From NCBI GenBank assembly GCA_031254635.1, contig JAIRUB010000244.1, positions 1 to 11,288 of the forward strand: DNA of 11,288 nt, in the 5' to 3' direction. The stretch is from Prevotellaceae bacterium (GTDB taxonomy: Bacteria; Bacteroidota; Bacteroidia; Bacteroidales; UBA932). A model generated the notes under the pieces. That model did not search any database, had not been told where the DNA came from, and saw nothing but the letters and a program-made list of their open reading frames with translations. Shown here piece by piece: positions 7,072-11,288 of the stretch (positions are counted from its first letter, which is position 1; every line of letters begins with the position of its first letter). A program made the position numbers and the translations under genes.

Positions 7072-7416
7072 TTAATAAACGGGTTTTAATCCGGCTGTAT
7101 ATAAGCGACCCACGGTTTTAAACATAGAACAAGGGGTACGCATGATAATCATATTGTTATCTTCGCCAAGTGCAATCATTTCAAGGTCAACAAGTTTATC
7201 ACGTACATATAGAATAGCGTGAATATCCGACATTTCAGCAGTGCGAATGGACTGCACATTGCACAATCCAGTAATCAGAAGAAAGTCACGGCACTTCAAG
7301 GTCAACACATCACTCATAAGATCAGAAGCAACAGCAGCTCCTACCTCTATGTCTAACTGATCCTGCCCGCACAATACTTCAGCCTCAACTATTTGTACAA
7401 TATCCCTAAGTTTCAT
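7072..7416 (-). CDS. Small DRTGG-domain protein (first copy), first gene of the module
   Basis: A 114-residue protein with the same plan as the 4848-5180 product: MKLRDIVQIVEAEVLCG N-terminal unit, the core GAAVASDLMSDV (26-37), then alternating beta/alpha segments (DFLLITG, IHAILYV, NNMIIMRT) and a C-terminal helix. Two such proteins flank the ATPase and Fe-S protein genes. No catalytic residues are apparent; a ligand-binding or protein-protein role is inferred from the wider DRTGG family. The ATG sits 24 bases after a strong -7 box, making this the lead gene of the five-gene transcription unit; the next gene starts one base after its stop. Confidence 0.8.
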   Translation of the reverse strand: MKLRDIVQIVEAEVLCGQDQLDIEVGAAVASDLMSDVLTLKCRDFLLITGLCNVQSIRTAEMSDIHAILYVRDKLVDLEMIALGEDNNMIIMRTPCSMFKTVGRLYTAGLKPVY

Positions 7417-7440
7417 ATTTATTTAATATCAATTAATGTA

Positions 7441-7471
7441 CAAATGTAAGAAAATTATTTTAAAAAAACAA
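7441..7471 (-). promoter_or_regulatory. Promoter of the five-gene module
   Basis: On the minus strand TTG (7471-7469) is followed by exactly 20 bases and TACATTTG (7448-7441), a full match to the Bacteroidota TTG-N19-21-TAnnTTTG promoter. Transcription would begin near 7434, leaving an untranslated leader of roughly 18 bases before the ATG at 7416. The spacer is very A/T-rich. Confidence 0.7.
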
Positions 7472-7472
7472 C

Positions 7473-7520
7473 AGTGATTAAGAAATCAAGAGATTAAGAG
7501 ATTGAAAGATTAGGAGATTA
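7473..7520. repeat. Six-unit octamer tandem repeat abutting the module promoter
   Basis: Six consecutive 8-base units on the plus strand: AGTGATTA, AGAAATCA, AGAGATTA, AGAGATTG, AAAGATTA, GGAGATTA (consensus AGAGATTA). The array ends one base upstream of the module's -33 TTG and lies in the tcdA-module spacer. An 8-base period is neither a codon multiple nor one helical turn. Confidence 0.7.
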
Positions 7521-7566
7521 AGAACTATAAGTCAATTATTTAGAATGATTATTTATTGATAATTGT

Positions 7567-8349
7567 TCATTTCATTAAATCCTCAATAACTGCTTGTGCA
7601 CAAAGACAGCCGAATACAGCCGGTAGGTAAGAGATTGTACCGACAATAGAGCGTTTGTTTTGTTCATTAACCAACTCAATGGCGTTATTGTCTGGTAGTT
7701 CGGTAGAGAAAACAACTTTTACTCCGCGTTTAATACCTTTTTCGCGCCTTAAACGTTTGCGCAACTGATGGGCTAAGGGACAATTGTAAGATTTTGAAAT
7801 ATCGGTAATTTCAAGTGCTGTGGCATCATATTTAGCACCAGCGCCCATGGCGCTCACTACGGATATTCCATTCCGCACACAATAGCTAATAAGCTCTATT
7901 TTAGGTGCAAGGGTGTCGATAGCGTCAATGAGGTAATCAATAGAGTTACGAGTTATGGGTGATGAGTTATGAGTTTTGTTAATTTGTTGATTTGTTGATT
8001 TGCTTATTTGTTGTGGGGGCGTAGCAATAACGAGTGGGATGTTGTCGGCGTTCAGAAATAGAGTATGTGTAGTGAGGTAGAGGGCTGGATTAATGTCGAG
8101 CAGGCGGCGGGACATTACAGCTGTTTTTTCCTGTCCGAGCGTACTGTCTAAGGCTAATAACTGTCTGTTTTTATTGGTTTCGTTTACTGTGTCGGCATCT
8201 ATAATGGTTAGCTGCCCGATTCCGGCGCGCACCAGCATTTCTGCCGCGTATGCGCCTACCCCGCCCAAGCCTGCAACTACCACATGGGCTTCCTGCAACT
8301 TTTGCACAGCCTCTTTGCCTATTAGTAGTATTGTTCTGTTTAGCCACAT
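7567..8349 (-). CDS. tcdA: tRNA threonylcarbamoyladenosine dehydratase
   Basis: TcdA (CsdL) is an E1-like enzyme that uses ATP to cyclise t6A at position 37 of ANN-decoding tRNAs to ct6A. The 260-residue protein shows the typical start LNRTILLIG, the nucleotide loop VVAGLGGVGAYAAEML (24-39), the acidic strand end IIDAD (49-53), NKNRQL (59-64), DAIDTLAPKIELI (142-154), the basic KRLRREKGIKRGVKVVFSTE region (198-217) and GTISYLPAVFG (237-247). Residues ~111-136, just before the conserved IDYLIDAIDTL, are not family sequence: they translate an interspersed repeat (QQISKSTNQQINK, then THNSSPITRNS). The insert is in frame and falls in a surface connection, so the enzyme may still work. It lies 65 bases after mazG and probably shares its transcript. 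Confidence 0.93.
   Translation of the reverse strand: MWLNRTILLIGKEAVQKLQEAHVVVAGLGGVGAYAAEMLVRAGIGQLTIIDADTVNETNKNRQLLALDSTLGQEKTAVMSRRLLDINPALYLTTHTLFLNADNIPLVIATPPQQISKSTNQQINKTHNSSPITRNSIDYLIDAIDTLAPKIELISYCVRNGISVVSAMGAGAKYDATALEITDISKSYNCPLAHQLRKRLRREKGIKRGVKVVFSTELPDNNAIELVNEQNKRSIVGTISYLPAVFGCLCAQAVIEDLMK
7943..8013 (-). repeat. Interspersed repeat inserted in frame within tcdA
   Basis: On the minus strand: CAACAAATAAGCAAATCAAC followed by AAATCAACAAATTAACAAAA and then degenerate 8-9 base units CTCATAACT, CATCACCCATAACT, CGTAACTCT. It matches the gldFG upstream spacer (1666-1700) almost base for base, with one extra ATCAACAA unit. It is fully open in the tcdA frame. Confidence 0.7.
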
Positions 8350-8362
8350 GGTAATTTAATAT

Positions 8363-8426
8363 TGTTGATTTGCTTATTTGTCTTTAAGTTTAATGCATTA
8401 TTAATTTTTAACTCTCAATTCTCAAT
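8363..8426 (-). repeat. Composite short repeat at the mazG end and mazG-tcdA spacer
   Basis: On the minus strand the mazG coding end runs into AATTGAGAATTGAGAGTT, whose first TGA-containing unit gives mazG its last residues (IEN) and stop. It continues AAAAATTAATAATGCATTA, then GACAAATAAGCAAATCAACA before tcdA. Both blocks and their order recur at 5188-5257. Confidence 0.6.
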
Positions 8427-9188
8427 TAGTTTCGCTTGCTCCCATATTTCATTCATTTCGTCGAGTGTCATATCCTTGAGTTGGCGGCCTTTTTGGAGAG
8501 TTTGCGCTTCGAGGTAGGCAAAGCGCTTTCTAAATTTCCGATTGGTGCGTTCCAGGGCTGTATCGGGGTTTAGCCCGTATAGCCGTGCGGCATTTACTAC
8601 GGAAAAGAGGAAATCGCCTAATTCCTGTTCTGCCTTATCGTTGTCGCCTTGTTCAAATTCTGCTCTCAATTCCAACAACTCTTCGCTAACCTTATCCCAC
8701 ACTTGTGTACGTTCTTCCCAGTCGAAACCTACTGCACGTGCTTTGTCCTGCATGCGGTAAGCTTTCACCAATGAAGGCATACCTTCCGGCACTCCTGAGA
8801 GTACAGTTTTATTACCGTCCTTCTCTTTTGTTTTCAATTGTTCCCAATTTTGAATAACTTCTTCGGCATGTTTTACTGCTGTATTGCCAAACACATGCGG
8901 ATGTCTGTATATAAGCTTATTACACAACTTGTGAATAACATCGTCTATAGTAAAACTTTGCTGCTCTTCTCCTATCTTTGCATAAAAAACAATATGTAAA
9001 AGCATATCTCCTAATTCTTTACATATATCGTTCATGTTATGATTCAGAATGGCATCGCTCAGTTCGTAGGTTTCTTCAATAGTAAGGGGTCTAAGCGTAT
9101 CAACGGTTTGTTCATGATCCCACGGACATTTTTCACGTAATTTATCCATGATGTCAAGCAAACGTGCAAAGGAGTCGGTATTTCTCAT
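8415..9188 (-). CDS. mazG: Nucleoside triphosphate pyrophosphohydrolase MazG
   Basis: MazG hydrolyses (d)NTPs to monophosphates and pyrophosphate, cleaning the nucleotide pool and influencing stress alarmone levels. The 257-residue protein has the two-domain form: an N-terminal domain with KCPWDHEQTVDTLRPLTIEE (20-39), the EExxE metal motif E38-E39-E42 and E58-LGD61, then YRHPHVF, and a C-terminal domain with KAYRMQDKARAVGFDW, EELLEL and a second ELGDFLFS motif. Length agrees with the ~260 residues of E. coli MazG. It starts 12 bases after the SAM-enzyme-family gene, so the two are likely co-transcribed. The final residues and the TGA come from a spacer repeat, a small and probably neutral change. 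Confidence 0.96.
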   Translation of the reverse strand: MRNTDSFARLLDIMDKLREKCPWDHEQTVDTLRPLTIEETYELSDAILNHNMNDICKELGDMLLHIVFYAKIGEEQQSFTIDDVIHKLCNKLIYRHPHVFGNTAVKHAEEVIQNWEQLKTKEKDGNKTVLSGVPEGMPSLVKAYRMQDKARAVGFDWEERTQVWDKVSEELLELRAEFEQGDNDKAEQELGDFLFSVVNAARLYGLNPDTALERTNRKFRKRFAYLEAQTLQKGRQLKDMTLDEMNEIWEQAKLIEN

Positions 9189-9200
9189 ATAAGATATTAA

Positions 9201-9980
9201 TTATATAAATTTACTTAAAAATTTTACACAAACAGGCACGCCGATGGTAACACCTTCCAAACGTGCCAAGTTATCATTATTTATAGCAAATTCGAGGTAT
9301 CCAGCGCTATTGAACAATCCCAGTAGTTCGCTATGTTTTACATCGCTATAATATTCTGAGATAGTATAAACTTTAATAGAAGGCATATAGAGAATAATTT
9401 CATATTGCCGATTGCGGCAAACCCGTTCAAACAGTTCTTTATCGATATTGCTATGCGCGTTACCATAGCTGTCGATATACACAATTTGTCCGTTGATGCT
9501 ATTATTATCATATCCGGGCAGGCTTAGCCATATTTTTTGCAGTTGATGAGTGCTACCTGCTTTGTCGGCTTGCCCCGCAGTAATTGCACGTAAAGCTTTC
9601 AACAGGGCCGGTAAGGCGCGAAATGCGGAAGGTTCTTGTTCAAGTGGCAAGGCTACGCAAAAATCAAGAGGAATATTTTGAAAAATAAGACTGAAACAAC
9701 CATCATCGGGACCTATAAAATAATGATTAGCTGCTTTGAGTAGTACCAAAGGCCGATTAGCGTTTGGTTCACTGTTAACCCCGATAAAATGAACAGTTCC
9801 GGTAGGAAAGCAAGGATATGCCTGTTGCAATATATAAGTAGCTTCCGCCGAATTAAAAATGGTTATATTATGATTAATATCAACAATTTGTATGCCGGTA
9901 AAGGCAGCTAACAAACTGCCTTTGAGGCATCCTAAATAATAATCAGAGCGATGCCAATCGGTTATAAGCGTAACAATCAT
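9201..9980 (-). CDS. SAM hydroxide adenosyltransferase (DUF62)/SAM-dependent halogenase-family protein, divergent
   Basis: A 259-residue member of the family that includes SAM hydrolases (SAM + water to adenosine + methionine) and fluorinase/chlorinase. Recognisable blocks: VTLITDWHRSDYYLGCLKG (3-21), IVDINHNI (32-39), AYPCFPTGTVHFIGV (54-68), NRPLVLLKAANHYFIGPDDG (75-94), and a C-terminal domain with GQIVYIDSYGNAHSNI (164-179). The family's Asp-Arg-His triad appears incomplete: the Asp after the VHxxxV strand (usually DPGVG, or DSE in Bacteroidota) is N69, the Arg (R76) is kept, and the position of the triad His in the AAxHxAxG-like helix is A132. Some halogenases also vary here, but a changed or lost activity is possible. 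First gene of the mazG-tcdA group; its ATG follows a -7 box by only a few bases. Confidence 0.85.
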   Translation of the reverse strand: MIVTLITDWHRSDYYLGCLKGSLLAAFTGIQIVDINHNITIFNSAEATYILQQAYPCFPTGTVHFIGVNSEPNANRPLVLLKAANHYFIGPDDGCFSLIFQNIPLDFCVALPLEQEPSAFRALPALLKALRAITAGQADKAGSTHQLQKIWLSLPGYDNNSINGQIVYIDSYGNAHSNIDKELFERVCRNRQYEIILYMPSIKVYTISEYYSDVKHSELLGLFNSAGYLEFAINNDNLARLEGVTIGVPVCVKFLSKFI

Positions 9981-9984
9981 AATG

Positions 9985-9992
9985 CAAAGATA
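9985..9992 (-). promoter_or_regulatory. -7 box for the DUF62-mazG-tcdA group
   Basis: Minus-strand TATCTTTG matches TAnnTTTG and lies four bases before the ATG, as TATCTTTGCATTATG; lpxB has the same layout (TATCTTTGCAAATTATG). A leaderless transcript is implied. No clear -33 TTG is seen at the right distance. Confidence 0.5.
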
Positions 9993-10080
9993 AGAAAAAA
10001 TAGTTTTCTTAAATAACGTTAAAAAACGATGAAAAGTGTTAACAAAAGTTTAAAAAAGTAGAATATAAAATATTTTTATT

Positions 10081-10088
10081 TAATTTTG
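10081..10088 (+). promoter_or_regulatory. -7 box upstream of the secreted T9SS protein gene
   Basis: TAATTTTG matches TAnnTTTG and lies 46 bases before the ATG in the 154-base divergent spacer (9981-10134). The spacer is strongly A/T-rich. No good TTG -33 element is present; a second partial box (TACTTTG) follows at 10089-10095. Confidence 0.4.
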
Positions 10089-10134
10089 TACTTTGGAATG
10101 ATTTTAGATTCTAATTTCTAAAGATATAAATAGT

Positions 10135-11163
10135 ATGAAAAAATATTTTTCCATATTGATATGTTTAGTGCCGTTGTTTGGTTATGCACAACCGGTACTA
10201 ACTTATAATTCTCATGGTTTAATGCCGGAGACCGCTAATATAATGTTATCTGTTGACTATGTGTCGCCGGGGGATGTCGGTGTACAAGTAGTATGGGACT
10301 TCAAGCATGCCCATCCTATTAAAGATGCTACGCTTATAAAGGAAAGCATAAGTCAAGTCAATAGTCATGATATTCTGATTACTAACCTGAAAGATGGAAA
10401 ATTTTCATATACAAGTAATGCTCAGGGAAATATTTACAATGGTTATCAGGAAGAAAGTTTTTCTATGATTTTTGACAAGCCTATTAAAAAAATAGCTTAT
10501 CCCTTTACTTACGGGGATAAAATTTCCGGGCATTTTTCCGGACACATTTTCTATAATAACAGTAATATGGAATTTAGTAGAACCGGAACTTATTCTACTG
10601 AAGCCGATGCTATTGGAACAATGGTTATGCCCAGCGGACAAGTACTAAAAAATGTATTACGCCTGAAAGTCGTGGAAAAATATGTGCAAAAAGCCTGCGG
10701 CATTGTTGAAATAGAAATTGTCAAATATGCGTGGTATATTGAAGAATACCGCTATCCCATATTTGTTATCTTCAATACTACACACACCTATCCTGATGGG
10801 AAAGTTGCAACACAACATAGCGCTTGTGTTACTACGGCCAGCTTAAATCAAGTTGCCGATGAACCCGTGTATGAATCTGAAAATCAGCCTTCTACAAAAT
10901 GCGAACAAGTAGACATAGAGCATTCCGTTTACCCCAACCCGTATAGTGATATTTTGCATATCACCTATACTTTGGATAAGCCCACTACGGTGAATATTTC
11001 TCTGTATTCATTGTCGGGCAACTTAATAAGCAAAATAATACAGGGAAAAGTTCAGGACGGCGTTCAACATATTACTTATACCTCAAAAGAAATAACAGGT
11101 ACTTATTACCTGCGCTTACAGTTTGGCGATAAGGTATATGTCAGGGCTTTGGTAAAAAATTAA
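10135..11163 (+). CDS. Secreted protein with type IX secretion C-terminal sorting domain, function unknown
   Basis: A 342-residue exported protein. Residues 1-18 are a Sec signal peptide (MKKYFSILICLVPLFGYA, probable cleavage before Q19). There is no lipobox Cys at the cleavage site. Residues ~265-342 are a type A sorting domain: VYPNPYSDILHITY (265-278), SLYSLSGNLISKI, then GTYYLRLQFGDKVYVRALVKN at the end. Such domains direct outer-membrane translocation by the type IX machinery, followed by cleavage and anchoring or release. The central region (19-260) is rich in beta-strand-like alternation with aromatic residues and matches no family I recognise; it has only a few Cys (188, 231, 256) and no obvious catalytic motif. 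Its stop overlaps the stop of the convergent CinA gene. Confidence 0.85.
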   Translation: MKKYFSILICLVPLFGYAQPVLTYNSHGLMPETANIMLSVDYVSPGDVGVQVVWDFKHAHPIKDATLIKESISQVNSHDILITNLKDGKFSYTSNAQGNIYNGYQEESFSMIFDKPIKKIAYPFTYGDKISGHFSGHIFYNNSNMEFSRTGTYSTEADAIGTMVMPSGQVLKNVLRLKVVEKYVQKACGIVEIEIVKYAWYIEEYRYPIFVIFNTTHTYPDGKVATQHSACVTTASLNQVADEPVYESENQPSTKCEQVDIEHSVYPNPYSDILHITYTLDKPTTVNISLYSLSGNLISKIIQGKVQDGVQHITYTSKEITGTYYLRLQFGDKVYVRALVKN

Positions 11164-11288
11164 GGTTCTAATTCCAATCTCAACAAATTAAGTGCATTAG
11201 CTGCAGTGCGTTCTATAATACGTCGACGATCGCCGATAGTATGCAATAGTTTTGTTTTAGTACCATTAGGGCCGGTTATAGCTATCCA
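11160..11288 (-). CDS. cinA: CinA-family nicotinamide-nucleotide amidohydrolase, C-terminal end
   Basis: The gene runs off the right edge; only the last 42 codons and TAA are inside. They read WIAITGPNGTKTKLLHTIGD, then RRRIIERTAANALNLLR and LELEP. This fits the end of the CinA C-terminal (PncC) domain, which deamidates NMN to nicotinate mononucleotide in pyridine-nucleotide salvage: a WIAxxGPxGxxTxxxxxxGDR strand-turn-strand followed by a final helix ExTxxxALxLLR. Whether the N-terminal MoCF/COG1058 domain is present cannot be seen. The stop overlaps the convergent type IX cargo gene by 4 bases with no room for a separate terminator. Confidence 0.8.
   Translation of the reverse strand, partial: WIAITGPNGTKTKLLHTIGDRRRIIERTAANALNLLRLELEP

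Noticed and set aside
4117..7416. Catalytic hydrogenase operon (HydABC)
   Set aside because: No NuoE/NuoF-like genes are present, and the hydrogenase-like protein lacks the proton-relay Cys and the usual L1/L3 sequences.
7473..7520. CRISPR array
   Set aside because: The units are 8 bases, contiguous and degenerate, with no spacers and no cas genes nearby.

Overview
The window looks like chromosomal DNA of a Bacteroidota species, probably an anaerobic or facultative member near the Bacteroidales/Marinilabiliales. The evidence is a GldF-GldG type gliding/type IX-associated ABC permease, a secreted protein with a type IX (Por) C-terminal sorting domain, the lipid A gene lpxB, TAnnTTTG (-7) promoters, no usable Shine-Dalgarno sequences, and AT-rich spacers full of short low-complexity repeats. 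There is no rRNA, tRNA, insertion sequence, phage gene or CRISPR array. No gene-free stretch exceeds 300 bases.

Layout. 1-245: 3' end of an outer-membrane beta-barrel gene (FadL/OmpP1-like), followed by a spacer with three hairpins. 439-1620: lpxB. 1719-4151: one 810-residue gene in which GldF and GldG are fused. 7416 down to 4117 (minus strand): a compact five-gene module of DRTGG protein, anti-sigma/serine-kinase-type ATPase, [FeFe]-hydrogenase-like multi-cluster Fe-S protein, second DRTGG protein and PHP-domain phosphoesterase. It has a good promoter, preceded directly by six copies of an 8-bp tandem repeat. 9980 down to 7567 (minus strand): a housekeeping group of a SAM hydroxide adenosyltransferase (DUF62)-family protein, mazG and tcdA. 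10135-11163 (plus): a lipid-independent secreted protein with signal peptide and type IX sorting domain. 11160-11288 (minus): the last 42 codons of a CinA-family gene.

The most interesting content is the five-gene module. Its central protein keeps the four cysteines expected to hold an H-cluster cubane and the lysine after the second one, but has Phe where catalytic hydrogenases have the proton-relay Cys. It also carries two ferredoxin-type clusters and a C-terminal Fes-type four-cysteine motif. With a GHKL anti-sigma-like ATPase, two small DRTGG (possible nucleotide-binding) proteins and a PHP phosphoesterase, it looks like a redox- or H2-sensing signalling unit rather than an energy-yielding hydrogenase. 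The hydrogenase subunits HydA/B/C that such genes accompany in Firmicutes and Thermotogae are not present here.

A second theme is short repeat DNA. A modular A/T-rich repeat occurs in at least three intergenic spacers and also lies in frame inside tcdA, where it adds about 26 residues. Related repeat DNA supplies the C-terminus and stop of lpxB and the last residues and stop of mazG.
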